This document shows positions 44,847-54,506 of a DNA stretch of 64,000 nt, piece after piece. Source of the DNA: Bryobacteraceae bacterium CoA2 C42 (lineage in GTDB: Bacteria; Acidobacteriota; Terriglobia; Bryobacterales; Bryobacteraceae); assembly GCA_019931245.1 (NCBI GenBank), contig JAINDL010000003.1, positions 56,698-120,697 on the forward strand, in the 5' to 3' direction. The first letter of the stretch is position 1. Every line of letters begins with the position of its first letter. The notes under the pieces were generated by a model. The model worked only from the letters and a program-made list of their open reading frames with translations. It searched no databases and was not told where the DNA came from. The position numbers and the translations under genes are program-made.

Positions 44847-45497
44847 ATGGCCAACACGGAAGATCATCATCACGAAGTAACCCAGGGCGAAACCACCGTC
44901 CAACTCGCCCTCGCCGCCGGCCATCATTGGTCTACCGTTTGGCAGCACGGCCAAAACGCCTCCCTCCGCCAACTCCGCAAACATCACAATGTCCTCTTTC
45001 CCGGCGACCGCCTCTTCATTCCCGCCATCCGCCCCCGGCAGGTCTCTAAACCCACCGACGCCACCCACCAGTTCGTCCGCAAAGGCATACCCGAAAAATT
45101 CAACCTCCAGTTCCTCGACTACGACAACAAGCCCCTCGCCAACGCCCCTTACGTCCTCACCCTCGACGGCTTCGCCTCCACCGGAAACCTCGACCCCGAC
45201 GGCTGGCTCCGCGTCTTCGTCCGCCCCGACGTCCGCTCCGGCCGCATCGAAGTCGGCCCCCACGGCAGTCTCGCCGCCTGCGACCTCAACTTCGGCCACC
45301 TCGACCCCCTCTCCACCCTCACCGGCGTCCAGGCCCGCCTCCGCAACCTCGGCCTCTACGATGGCCCCATCGACGGCGAAACCAACGACCTCCTCAAAGA
45401 AGCCATCCGCGCCTTCCGCCTCGCCGAAAACCTCCCCGAAGGCGACGAAATCGACGACGACTTCCGCCAGCGCCTCGAAACTACCCACCGGAGCTAA
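44847..45497 (+). CDS. LysM plus peptidoglycan-binding domain protein (module B, gene 1)
   Basis: A 216-residue protein without a signal peptide. Residues of about 8-60 form a LysM-like domain (VTQGETTVQLALAAGHHWST, then LRKHHNVLFPGDRLFIP). A middle beta domain follows (FNLQFLDYDNKPLANAPYVL). Residues of about 150-210 are a PG_binding_1 domain (GVQARLRNLGLYDGPIDGET). LysM/PG-binding proteins of this kind are common next to contractile-injection cargo. Here a giant unknown gene starts 3 nt after the stop. The analogous pair at 21677-25716 has OmpA in place of LysM. Confidence 0.78.
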   Translation: MANTEDHHHEVTQGETTVQLALAAGHHWSTVWQHGQNASLRQLRKHHNVLFPGDRLFIPAIRPRQVSKPTDATHQFVRKGIPEKFNLQFLDYDNKPLANAPYVLTLDGFASTGNLDPDGWLRVFVRPDVRSGRIEVGPHGSLAACDLNFGHLDPLSTLTGVQARLRNLGLYDGPIDGETNDLLKEAIRAFRLAENLPEGDEIDDDFRQRLETTHRS

Positions 45498-45500
45498 CCC

Positions 45501-48500
45501 ATGCCCCACAACTCCCTGCTCAACGCCAAGCCCAAAGACTACGTCTTCGAACCCGCCCAGGCCGAACAGCTCCGCCTCGAACAAGGCGCCTACGGCGAAC
45601 GCTTCCGCTCCCCCGTCGCCCCCCAGCAGCAAGCCCTCGTCTCCACCGCCATCGAACAGGTCTGCCGCCCCTCCATCCTCCTCGAAATCGTCTTCTACAG
45701 CAAGATCCACCTCGTCACACCCGAAGAATTCGTCCAAAAAGCCAAGGACTACCACAAGATCCTCCGCGACGAGACCCTCCTCCTCTATAACGACATCAAA
45801 GACAATCGCAAAATCTACCAGGAGTGGGCCGACCCCGACGGCTTCATCGAAAGCGCCGTCGCCAACTCCACCGCCGCCTTCGCCGCCGCCACCGATGCCG
45901 CCGTCAGCCTCTTCAAAGCCGTCAAACGCGCCCCCAAACCCGACATTGGCGAATTCGACAAACTCATCGAACGCACCACCAAAGTCGCCTACGACGTCAA
46001 TGCCGCCGCCAGCGCCCTCACCTACAAAAATGTCCACGAACTCGGCATCCATCTAGCCCTCATCCGCGAAGACTCCCGCCGCCTCTATAAATCCGTCGAC
46101 CTCTTCCGCAACCGCGCCATCGACTCCGCCGAAACCATCACCAAAGGCCTGGAAACCGCCGAAGGCGCCTCCTTCCAGGTCCTCGCCCTCGTCCCCACCC
46201 TCACCGGCATGGACCCCCTCCGCGAGGCCGCCTACCGCATCAGTCTCATCGTCCTCCGCGCCGGTGGCCGCTCCGCCGGCGCCGCCCTCGCCAAAACCAG
46301 CATCATCCGCGAACTCTGCGGCGTCCTCAAAGCCGACGTGCCCCCCATGCTCGTCGAGGTCATCTCCAGCGTCCTCCGCGGCGCCATCCCCAAGGGCGCC
46401 GGCAAAGAACTCCTCATCTTCATCGTCAAGCAGGAAGTCGAATTCCTCTGCGACCTCGCCCTCATGGTCAACGAGCGCGGCACCAATCTCACCGAAGACG
46501 ACATCAAACAACTCGGCCTCAACCGCCTCACCAGCTGCCTCTCGGAACTCCTCAGTAAGGTCCTCGGCGGCCGCCCCTCCGACCCCGGCCCCCAGCGCCT
46601 CGCCAAGTCCCTCGCCGAAAACACCATCAACACCCTCTGGCGCGACGTCCTCGCCGCCCGCGAAACCGCCAAAACCCAAGGCCGCGAGTTCTGGGACGTC
46701 TTCCTCGCCGAGTTCCCCTGGACCATCGTCAAAATCATCCAAGGCACCTTCGTCGGCGTCCTTCAACGCAACGCGAGCCGCGTCGCCTTCGAACCCCACA
46801 CCGCCGACGGCCAGCAGAGCTCGCTCGACGTCCTCAAAGCCCAGAAAGCTTCCTCCATCTTCACCGGCCAACGCCTCACCCAACCCAACCCCAATCCCAA
46901 CTCCAAACGTCCCCCCCTCGGCCCCATGTCCGTCAGCGAGTACCGCCAATGGAGCCAGGAACTCTACCTCCATCCCGACATCGCCGGCCAACTCCGCCGC
47001 TATGCCCACGACTCCGAACAGTTCGTCGCCTTCCGCATCCCCAGCCGGGCCATGGCCCTCCACGCCTCCGAATTCACGAAGCGCCCCAAACCCCTCTGGC
47101 TCAAAGCTAAAAGCGCCACCCTGGGCGACTGCGAAGGACTCGTCACCAAACCCACCACCGCCCGCCCCATCCGCCCCGACAACGAAGCCGCCGTCGTCAC
47201 CTGGGAAAAATCTGTCGAATCCATCAAGAAGAACGGAGCCATGGTCCGCGAAGACGGCGTCGTCTTCCATCCCGACATGCTCCGCGACGCCGCCAAGGCC
47301 AACCCCGCCGATAGCGTACCCTACCAACGCGCCGCCCAGATCCTCGCCGAACTCCAAGCCAAGGGCCACTTCGATCTCACCACCCACGGCGCCCTCGAAG
47401 CCCTCCACCAGTCCTACCCCCACGAAGCCGCCGCCCTCCGCCAACTCCTCCAACAAGCCCGCATCGGCTACTACCCCGACCTCGACCTCGCCGAAGTCTT
47501 CGACGCCAACACCGGAGACCGCATCCCCGTCGGCGCCGGTAATGAAAAGGATCCCGCCGAACTCGCCTACCTCCAACGCAACCGCAGCAATCTCGACCAA
47601 GTCGTCAACATCAACGACGACGTCCGCAACCTCCCCCCCGAAGCACGCGGCCCTGACGGCAAACCCCGCGTCTCCCTCGATAACACTTCTCCCCACGTCC
47701 AAAGCCTCTTCCAGCACGGCGCCGACAACGAATACTACAAGCCCGGCGAAGGCGGCCCCATCGGCGTCATCGGCCCCGACGGCCGCAAATGGTACTTCAA
47801 AAATCGCGACGACTTCGAAGCCGGCATGCGCACCATCCTCGGCCAGAAATACCGCGACCCCGGCCAACGCAACGTCCGCGGCATCCTCATGACCAAAAAC
47901 TCCAAGGACGATCCCACCTCCGGCGCCATGGCCAAAGGCTCCGGCGAGCGCATCGACACCGCCAAGTTCAACCGCATCGCTTGGTACTACGAACGCGCCC
48001 GCCACGATTCGCCCGGCGCCGGCGCCCCCGTCCCCCCGGAAGACATCTGGATGAGCCTCTACCAACGCGGCCTCAGCGTCGAACCCGCAGTCTTCGCCCA
48101 AGCCCCCGGTGGCCGCTGGAACGATCTCCACTCCATCCTCCGCCAGCACGGCACCTGCGCCGCCATCGATCTCGACGCCAGGAATCTCGTCATCGCCGGC
48201 GCCACCCCCGAGTCCTTCGCCAACGGCCTCGCCCGCCTCGCCCGCACCGCCAACGACCTCGAAGCCCTCTCCGTCCCCCACCTCACCCTCTGGTTCGAGC
48301 TCTACAGCTCCTATAAACCCGTCACTTCCGACTACATCCTCAACCGCATCGGCGGCCCCGACCCCGGCGTCTCCTCCGCCATCGACGACGTCCGCTCCGC
48401 CGTCACCGCCTTCGCCACCAAACCCGGCCACCAGATGTATGCCTTCGCACTCGACGGCTTCCATCCGACCTACTCCCCCCCGCCGCCCGCCCCCATCCCT

Positions 48501-48791
48501 CCCCGTCCCGACCTGCTCCCCCCCGCCGACCGCAACCGTCTCTACCGCGAACACACCGTCGGCTCCTTCGGCCTCCAACCCCCAAACTTCGGCCAGGTCG
48601 AAGGACAAAAACTCCTCGCCGCCTGGGACCACCTCATCACCCGCAAGCTGACGTTCGAAGAGGTAAAGATCCTCGGCCGCCCCGTTGCCATCTTCACCGC
48701 CGGCCTCGCCGCCTGCCTCGCCAACGTCGAGCCCATGGAGATCCCCTCCCTCATCCAACCCCGGGAACGCCCCAGCCTCCTGGTCAGCTGA
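45501..48791 (+). CDS. Very large protein of unknown function (module B, gene 2; effector candidate)
   Basis: A 1096-residue protein I do not recognise. The N-terminal 470 residues are mostly helical with amphipathic stretches (AVANSTAAFAAATDAAVSLF, then ISLIVLRAGGRSAGAALAK). A linker (PNPNPNSKRPPLGP) leads to a mixed C-terminal half with possible enzymatic segments (MVREDGVVFHPDMLRDAAKA, GGPIGVIGPDGRKWYFKNRD, GILMTKNSKDDPTSGAM) and a Pro-rich tail. There is no signal peptide and no known toxin motif. Translation is closely coupled to the LysM/PG-binding gene. An injected or polymorphic toxin is plausible, but no immunity gene was recognised next to it. Confidence 0.6.
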   Translation: MPHNSLLNAKPKDYVFEPAQAEQLRLEQGAYGERFRSPVAPQQQALVSTAIEQVCRPSILLEIVFYSKIHLVTPEEFVQKAKDYHKILRDETLLLYNDIKDNRKIYQEWADPDGFIESAVANSTAAFAAATDAAVSLFKAVKRAPKPDIGEFDKLIERTTKVAYDVNAAASALTYKNVHELGIHLALIREDSRRLYKSVDLFRNRAIDSAETITKGLETAEGASFQVLALVPTLTGMDPLREAAYRISLIVLRAGGRSAGAALAKTSIIRELCGVLKADVPPMLVEVISSVLRGAIPKGAGKELLIFIVKQEVEFLCDLALMVNERGTNLTEDDIKQLGLNRLTSCLSELLSKVLGGRPSDPGPQRLAKSLAENTINTLWRDVLAARETAKTQGREFWDVFLAEFPWTIVKIIQGTFVGVLQRNASRVAFEPHTADGQQSSLDVLKAQKASSIFTGQRLTQPNPNPNSKRPPLGPMSVSEYRQWSQELYLHPDIAGQLRRYAHDSEQFVAFRIPSRAMALHASEFTKRPKPLWLKAKSATLGDCEGLVTKPTTARPIRPDNEAAVVTWEKSVESIKKNGAMVREDGVVFHPDMLRDAAKANPADSVPYQRAAQILAELQAKGHFDLTTHGALEALHQSYPHEAAALRQLLQQARIGYYPDLDLAEVFDANTGDRIPVGAGNEKDPAELAYLQRNRSNLDQVVNINDDVRNLPPEARGPDGKPRVSLDNTSPHVQSLFQHGADNEYYKPGEGGPIGVIGPDGRKWYFKNRDDFEAGMRTILGQKYRDPGQRNVRGILMTKNSKDDPTSGAMAKGSGERIDTAKFNRIAWYYERARHDSPGAGAPVPPEDIWMSLYQRGLSVEPAVFAQAPGGRWNDLHSILRQHGTCAAIDLDARNLVIAGATPESFANGLARLARTANDLEALSVPHLTLWFELYSSYKPVTSDYILNRIGGPDPGVSSAIDDVRSAVTAFATKPGHQMYAFALDGFHPTYSPPPPAPIPPRPDLLPPADRNRLYREHTVGSFGLQPPNFGQVEGQKLLAAWDHLITRKLTFEEVKILGRPVAIFTAGLAACLANVEPMEIPSLIQPRERPSLLVS

Positions 48792-48923
48792 ACGGCCTCG
48801 AAGATACCTCTCGCTCCCGAACCGCGTCCGGCATAAAATGTCAACACCGGTTCCGGATTCCGCGAAACAGAATATCCCATCGGAAGCCACTCCGGCCCCC
48901 ACATTCGTCTGCCCAACCCTTCT

Positions 48924-51900
48924 ATGCGCACCCTACTTCTCACCCTCGCCTCCCTCATCCTGATCCCCCACGCCACCCTCGCCCAATCTACCGCCCGCAT
49001 CGTCGGCACCGTCCGCGACCCCAGCGGCGCCGCTGTCCCGGACGCCGCCGTCTCCGCCATCAACACCCAAACCTCCCTCCAGGAAACCCGCCAGACCGCC
49101 GCCGATGGCACCTTCTCCATCCCGCTCCTCCCCGTCGGCCTCTACAAGGTCGAAATCTCCAAATCAGGCTTCCAAAAAATCGTCCGCACCGGCATCAGTC
49201 TCGCCGTCAACGATAACGCCACCCTCGATGTCACCCTCCCCGTCGGCTCCCTGTCGGAGTCCGTCACCGTCTCCGCCGCCGCGCCCCTGCTCGAAACCCA
49301 GTCCGGCACCCTCAAAGGCCTCGTCGACGAACAGCGCATCGTCGGCCTCCCGCTCAACGGCCGCGACGTTACCCAACTGCTCTCCATCCAGGCCGGAGTC
49401 ATCCCCCGCAGCACCAGCACCGGAGAAGGCAACGCCTTCGCCGTCAATGGTACGCGCGGCAACGGTGTCGCCTACTCCCTCGATGGCGGCATGAACACCG
49501 ATAGCTATCGCAACTTCAGCGGCGTCTTTCCCAACCCCGACGCCGTCCAGGAGTTCAGCATGCAGAAAAACAACTTCTCCGCCGAATACGCCAACGCCTC
49601 CGGCGCCGTCGTCAACGTCGTCACCAAAAGCGGCACCAACGAGTTCCACGGCTCCGCGTTCCACTTCCTTCGCAACGCCGCCCTAAACGCCCGCAACTTC
49701 TTCGCCCCCCAACGCGACACCCTCAAACGCAACCAGTTCGGCGGCACCCTCGGCGGCCCCATCCTCCGCAACAAACTCTTCTTCTTCTTCGCCTACCAGG
49801 GCACCATCCTCCGCAGCGACCCCCAACTCACCCGCCAGTTCCTCCCCACCGCCGCCATGCGCGGCGGCAACTTCGGCGCCTCCCGCATCACCGACCCCCT
49901 CTCCCGTCAACCCTTCCCCAATAACCAGATCCCCGCCAGCCGCCTCAACCCCGTCACCCTCAATATCCTGAAGTTCATCCCCACCCCCGCCACCCCCACC
50001 GGAGAACGCTTTGTCGGCGCCGCCCAGAAACCCGACGAATACGAATACACCACGCGCGCCGACTATATGCTCGGCGCCCACCGCCTCTCCGGCCGCGCCT
50101 TCTGGCGCTCCTTTGAACGGCCATTCGTCGGCAACACCGCCGACCTCGCCTCCATGTTCTCCGCCGACGTCAGCCTCTCCACCCAGCCCTACACCCAAAT
50201 CACCCTCGGCGACATCTGGGCCCTCTCCCCCTCCCTCCTGAACAACTTCAACTTCACCTGGCGCGCCCGCCGCACCCACAACGATTGGACCGCCGTCCAA
50301 CTTCCCATCGACTTCGCCCGCGCCGGCGTCAAAGGCATCGCCGTCAAAAATCCAGCCAGCGTCTTCGTCGGCGTCACCGGCAGCTTCACCGCCCGCCCCG
50401 GCTGGAACTACATCAAAGACGACTTCGACTTCCAGTTCTCCAACAACCTCACCTGGAACCTCGGCCGCCACGAACTCAAAATCGGCGGCGAGTTCCTCCG
50501 CTCGAAAAACGAAATCCTCAACGACTTCCGCACCATGGGCAACTTCGAATTCAACGGCTCCATCAGCGGCAACGCCATGGCCGATCTCATGCTCGGCGAT
50601 GTCTGGCGCTTCTGGCAGGGCGGCGGTGAGTTTAAGGAACTCTACGGCAATCGCCTCGGCTTCTTCGTCCAGGACAACTGGCGCCTCCGCCCTACCCTTA
50701 CCCTCAACCTCGGCCTCCGCTGGGATCCCACCTTCCCCTTCACCGACTCCGTCGGCCGCGTCCAATGCTTCCGGCCCGGCATGCGCTCCACCCGCTTCCC
50801 CAACGCCCCGGTTGGCTACCTCAATGCCGGCGACCCCGGCTGTCCCGAAGGCGGCTTCGATACCTATCTCGGCACCTTCGCCCCCCGCCTCGGCTTCGCC
50901 TTCCGCCCCGGCAACGGCCGCACCGTCCTCCGCGGCGGCGGCGGCGTCTTCTGGAATCCCCAGTTCACCGTTCTCTACAACGGCTTCGTCAATTCCGCAC
51001 CCTTCAGCCCCCAAATCACCAACTTCGGCGTCCGCTTCGAAGATCCCTACGGCACCGGCGTCAACCCCTTCCCCGCCTCCTTCGCCCCGTTCGATCCCCC
51101 CGCCAACTCCACCTTCGTCCTTCCCCTCGGCCAGCTCGGTTCGTTCGACCCAAGCTTCCGCCCCAGTTTCATGCAGGGCTACAACCTCACCATCGAACGG
51201 GAACTCGCCGCCCATTCCGTCCTCCGCGCCTCCTACGTCGGCAACATGGGACGCTTTCTCAGCTACAACGCCGACGTCAACTTCGCCCGCTTCGCCCCCG
51301 GCGCCACCACCGGCAACATCCAGTCCCGCCGACCCTTCGCCAACTACGGCGCCACCCTCGTCGCCGGCTCCGGCAGCACCTCCAGCTACCACGCTCTCCA
51401 GGTCAGCTTCGAACGCCGCATGAACCGGAACTTCAGCATCGAAGCCAACTACACCTGGTCCGCCTCCATCGATGAGTTCTCCGAAGACACTACCCCGGGC
51501 CAATCCAGCTCCATTCCCAATCCGCTCGACCGCCGTGGCAACCGCGGACGCTCCGACTTCGACAACCCCCACCGCTTCGTCGCAAGCTATGTTTGGACTC
51601 TGCCCACCCTCACCAACTCGCATCGCCTCCTGCGCGGCCTGTTCGGCAACTGGGAATCCTCCGGCATCGTCACCATTCGCAACGGCTTTCCGTTCACCGT
51701 CACCACCGGCGCCGATCGCTCCCTCAGCGGCATCGGCCTCGACCGCCCCGACATGATTGGCGATGCCAACCTCGCCGCCGGACGTTCCCGCACCGAGCAG
51801 ATTGCCCGCTACTTCAACACCGCGGCCTTCCAACTGAACGCCCCCGGCACCTTCGGCAGCGCCACCCGCTCTCTCCTCCGCGGCCCCGGCGCCGCCAACT

Positions 51901-52097
51901 TCGACCTCGCCCTGCTCAAGGTCTTCCCCATCAAAGAACGGTTCCGGCTCCAATACCGCGCAGAATTCTTCAACACCTTCAACAAACCCAACTTCGGCAG
52001 CCCGTTCGCCCAACTCAGCAACGCCGCCCGCTTCGGCCGCATCGAAAGCGCCGCCGACCCCCGCATCCTCCAAATGGCGCTAAAACTGCAGTTCTAG
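48924..52097 (+). CDS. TonB-dependent receptor, Oar-like, with carboxypeptidase-regulatory domain (receptor 4)
   Basis: A 1057-residue receptor. The signal peptide (MRTLLLTLASLILIPHATLA) is followed by a regulatory fold (ARIVGTVRDPSGAAVPDAAV). The plug carries NGTRGNGVAYSLDGGMNTDS and VVTKSGTNEFHGSAFHFLR. The barrel ends MALKLQF with terminal Phe. It stands alone after module B, 132 nt downstream of it, and is followed 93 nt later by the membrane hydrolase gene. The ligand is unknown. Confidence 0.93.
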   Translation: MRTLLLTLASLILIPHATLAQSTARIVGTVRDPSGAAVPDAAVSAINTQTSLQETRQTAADGTFSIPLLPVGLYKVEISKSGFQKIVRTGISLAVNDNATLDVTLPVGSLSESVTVSAAAPLLETQSGTLKGLVDEQRIVGLPLNGRDVTQLLSIQAGVIPRSTSTGEGNAFAVNGTRGNGVAYSLDGGMNTDSYRNFSGVFPNPDAVQEFSMQKNNFSAEYANASGAVVNVVTKSGTNEFHGSAFHFLRNAALNARNFFAPQRDTLKRNQFGGTLGGPILRNKLFFFFAYQGTILRSDPQLTRQFLPTAAMRGGNFGASRITDPLSRQPFPNNQIPASRLNPVTLNILKFIPTPATPTGERFVGAAQKPDEYEYTTRADYMLGAHRLSGRAFWRSFERPFVGNTADLASMFSADVSLSTQPYTQITLGDIWALSPSLLNNFNFTWRARRTHNDWTAVQLPIDFARAGVKGIAVKNPASVFVGVTGSFTARPGWNYIKDDFDFQFSNNLTWNLGRHELKIGGEFLRSKNEILNDFRTMGNFEFNGSISGNAMADLMLGDVWRFWQGGGEFKELYGNRLGFFVQDNWRLRPTLTLNLGLRWDPTFPFTDSVGRVQCFRPGMRSTRFPNAPVGYLNAGDPGCPEGGFDTYLGTFAPRLGFAFRPGNGRTVLRGGGGVFWNPQFTVLYNGFVNSAPFSPQITNFGVRFEDPYGTGVNPFPASFAPFDPPANSTFVLPLGQLGSFDPSFRPSFMQGYNLTIERELAAHSVLRASYVGNMGRFLSYNADVNFARFAPGATTGNIQSRRPFANYGATLVAGSGSTSSYHALQVSFERRMNRNFSIEANYTWSASIDEFSEDTTPGQSSSIPNPLDRRGNRGRSDFDNPHRFVASYVWTLPTLTNSHRLLRGLFGNWESSGIVTIRNGFPFTVTTGADRSLSGIGLDRPDMIGDANLAAGRSRTEQIARYFNTAAFQLNAPGTFGSATRSLLRGPGAANFDLALLKVFPIKERFRLQYRAEFFNTFNKPNFGSPFAQLSNAARFGRIESAADPRILQMALKLQF

Positions 52098-52190
52098 CCC
52101 TCTCCGCCGCCACGTCGCTACCGAGTAAGTGGCCGGACACGAACCACCCCGCCGGAGACCAACAACCAGCCAACGAAGAGGCTCTCCTGT

Positions 52191-54446
52191 ATGAAAATGG
52201 GATCCATGAAAAGCATTGAGCGGGCCGAGGCCCTTGGCCGGTGGGTCAAGAAAAGCTGGCTCGCCTCAAAACCCGGCCCGGCAGCCGGCATCGCCGCGCG
52301 GCGCGCGCTGCTGGCCGTGGCCGTCGCCCACCTCTTGCTCGGCACCGCGTTTCTCCAGCTTGGCTTTGGACTCGCCGCCGACTTTGGGTTCGCCTTCGCG
52401 GTGGCCGCCCTCGTCTGGCTCGCCATCCTGCTCATCCTGGCCCTCGGGATCGGCCTGCTCCGGAACCGCCAGCCGACACAGATGGCGATGGTCATCGCCT
52501 CGCTCATCCTGATTGCGCTCGTCTGGGGAATGCCGTACACCGGATCACTGCTCGCCGCCTGGATTGGCGCCTCCGCGGCAGCGCTCGGCGCGTCCCTCGG
52601 AATGTGGCGGGCGGGAGAGAGACGACGCCTCACGGCGGTTCTCCTTCTGGTCGGATTGGCCGGCGCCAGCAGCTACGTGTGGATGATCGCCCACAACGGA
52701 TCCGAAGACGAACTCTCTCGCTGGAAACCGCCGGCCTCCTCCCTGCCTGCCGTCCTGTCCCTGCCCAACCCCGCCGAGAAGGGCCCTTTCGCGGTGCGGA
52801 CGGCGTTCTACGGCGCCGGCACCGATATCCGCCGGCCTGAGTTCGGTCCCCACGTAGCCATCCGCTCCCGCACGGCCGACGCGAGCGAGTTCTTCCCCGA
52901 CTACAGCGGCTGGAAGCGCAATCTACGCAAATTCTATTGGGGCTTTGATCTGGACAAGCTGCCCCTGAACGGCCGGATTTGGTATCCCGATGGTCCGGGC
53001 CCGTTCCCACTCGCGCTGATGGTCCACGGCAACCACAACATGGCTGACTTCTCCGATCCTGGCTACGGCTACTTGGGCGAGTTGCTGGCCAGCCGCGGCT
53101 TCGTCTTCGTCTCGATCGACGAAAACTTCCTCAACAGTGGATTATTCGGCGAACCGCCGAACCAACAACCGGTTCGCGGGTGGCTGCTCTTGGAGCATCT
53201 CCGGCTGTGGCGCGAGTGGGCCGCGGCCAGCGATCACGCGTTCGCCGGTAAGATCGACGTCGAGCGGGTAGCCCTCCTGGGCCACTCCCGCGGCGGAGAA
53301 GCCGTGGCCACCGCGGCGCTGTTCAACCGCCTTCGCTACTACCCGGACAACGCCAACATCCGTTTCCACTATGGCTTTCCCCTCCGCGCACTGGTCGCCA
53401 TCGCCCCGGTCGACGGCCAGTACAAACCATCCGGCGCCCATCGCTGGATCGAAGACATCAGCTATCTCACCTTGCACGGCGCCCATGACGCCGATGTGTC
53501 CTCCTTCTTTGGCAGCCGCCAGTGGGATCACCTGCGATTTACCAAACCCGGCCCCTGGTTCAAGGCCGAACTCTGGACTTACCGGGCCAATCACGGACAA
53601 TTCAACACCTCCTGGGGCCGTTACGACAACTCGCCGCCCCAGGGGTGGATGCTGAACACCCGCCCACTCCTGCCGGCGGAAGACCAGCGCCGCATCTCGA
53701 AAACCTACATCAGCGCCTTCCTCGAAGCCACCCTGCGCGATCGCACCGAATACACCGGGCTGTTCGCCGATTGGCGAACGGGCCGCCACTGGCTGCCCGA
53801 AACCATCTACAGCAGCCGTTATCGCAACCCGGACTACGTCCCGCTGGCCGCCTACCGGGAGGACGCCGATCTAACCACCGGTTCACAGCCCGGCGTACGG
53901 ATCGAGGGCGAAGGCCTGCTCACCTGGCGCGAAGGCCGCATCCCATGGCGTTCGAGCAATCGCGACTATAACGGTGTCTTCCTGGGTTGGAAGAATCCCC
54001 AAGGCGGCAAGGCCGCATCGTACCAACTGACTCTCCCGGAAAAGGCCGTTTCCGAGTGGAAGCTCGACGAGCGCAGCACCGTGGAGTTTTCGGTGGCCGC
54101 TCTCGATGAGGATCCGAAAGAAACCGCGGGAAAAGACGAGGACAAGCCGGACCCGAAAAAGCAGCGCGAATCCCCCGATTTCACCCTGCAGCTGATCACC
54201 CCCGCCGGAACCACATCCGTGCCGGTCAGCCGCTTTCAATCAATCCCGCCCCCGCTCAAGCAGAAACTCGCCAAGCTCAATCTGTTTGGCGATCAGAAGG
54301 ACTGGGAACCCGTCTTCCAGACGGTGCGGATTCCGCTTCGGGCGTTCCGCGTCGCGCCCTCCCAACTCCGCGCGCTACGCTTGCACTTCGACCGTTCCCC
54401 GGCCTCCGTCATCTGCATCAGCGCAATCGGCTTCGGACGGGAGTGA
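52191..54446 (+). CDS. Multi-pass membrane protein with alpha/beta-hydrolase domain
   Basis: A 751-residue protein. Residues of about 35-170 carry about five membrane helices (LLAVAVAHLLLGTAFLQLGF, ALVWLAILLILALGIGLL). The hydrolase domain (about 255-540) shows the oxyanion segment LALMVHGNHNM, the nucleophile elbow GHSRGGE with Ser366, an acid-loop candidate LHGAHDADVS and a His candidate in YRANHGQFN. The C-terminal 200 residues look like a beta-sandwich with a charged insert (KDEDKPDPKKQ). A membrane-tethered esterase or acyl transferase acting at the outer face is inferred. It could also be a lipase-like exopolysaccharide enzyme. A second in-frame ATG six codons in is possible. Confidence 0.8.
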   Translation: MKMGSMKSIERAEALGRWVKKSWLASKPGPAAGIAARRALLAVAVAHLLLGTAFLQLGFGLAADFGFAFAVAALVWLAILLILALGIGLLRNRQPTQMAMVIASLILIALVWGMPYTGSLLAAWIGASAAALGASLGMWRAGERRRLTAVLLLVGLAGASSYVWMIAHNGSEDELSRWKPPASSLPAVLSLPNPAEKGPFAVRTAFYGAGTDIRRPEFGPHVAIRSRTADASEFFPDYSGWKRNLRKFYWGFDLDKLPLNGRIWYPDGPGPFPLALMVHGNHNMADFSDPGYGYLGELLASRGFVFVSIDENFLNSGLFGEPPNQQPVRGWLLLEHLRLWREWAAASDHAFAGKIDVERVALLGHSRGGEAVATAALFNRLRYYPDNANIRFHYGFPLRALVAIAPVDGQYKPSGAHRWIEDISYLTLHGAHDADVSSFFGSRQWDHLRFTKPGPWFKAELWTYRANHGQFNTSWGRYDNSPPQGWMLNTRPLLPAEDQRRISKTYISAFLEATLRDRTEYTGLFADWRTGRHWLPETIYSSRYRNPDYVPLAAYREDADLTTGSQPGVRIEGEGLLTWREGRIPWRSSNRDYNGVFLGWKNPQGGKAASYQLTLPEKAVSEWKLDERSTVEFSVAALDEDPKETAGKDEDKPDPKKQRESPDFTLQLITPAGTTSVPVSRFQSIPPPLKQKLAKLNLFGDQKDWEPVFQTVRIPLRAFRVAPSQLRALRLHFDRSPASVICISAIGFGRE

Positions 54447-54506
54447 AAAGAGCGTCCGTTGACGCGCATACTGAAGCAGCACCCCAGGCCCTTCCACGGC
54501 CTTGCT

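Noticed and set aside
44766..46052. N-terminal extension of the dihaem cytochrome frame (up to 711 residues)
   Set aside because: It runs antisense to the LysM and giant genes; the ATG at 44765 gives a proper signal peptide.
46053..48902. 949-residue antisense ORF opposite the 1096-residue gene
   Set aside because: Its translation is low-complexity Gly/Glu/Asp/Val, typical of the complement of C-ending codons. The plus strand has a coupled start and normal protein composition.
49683..52073. 796-residue antisense ORF opposite TonB receptor 4
   Set aside because: It is an artefact of codon bias; the receptor frame has signal peptide, plug and C-terminal Phe.
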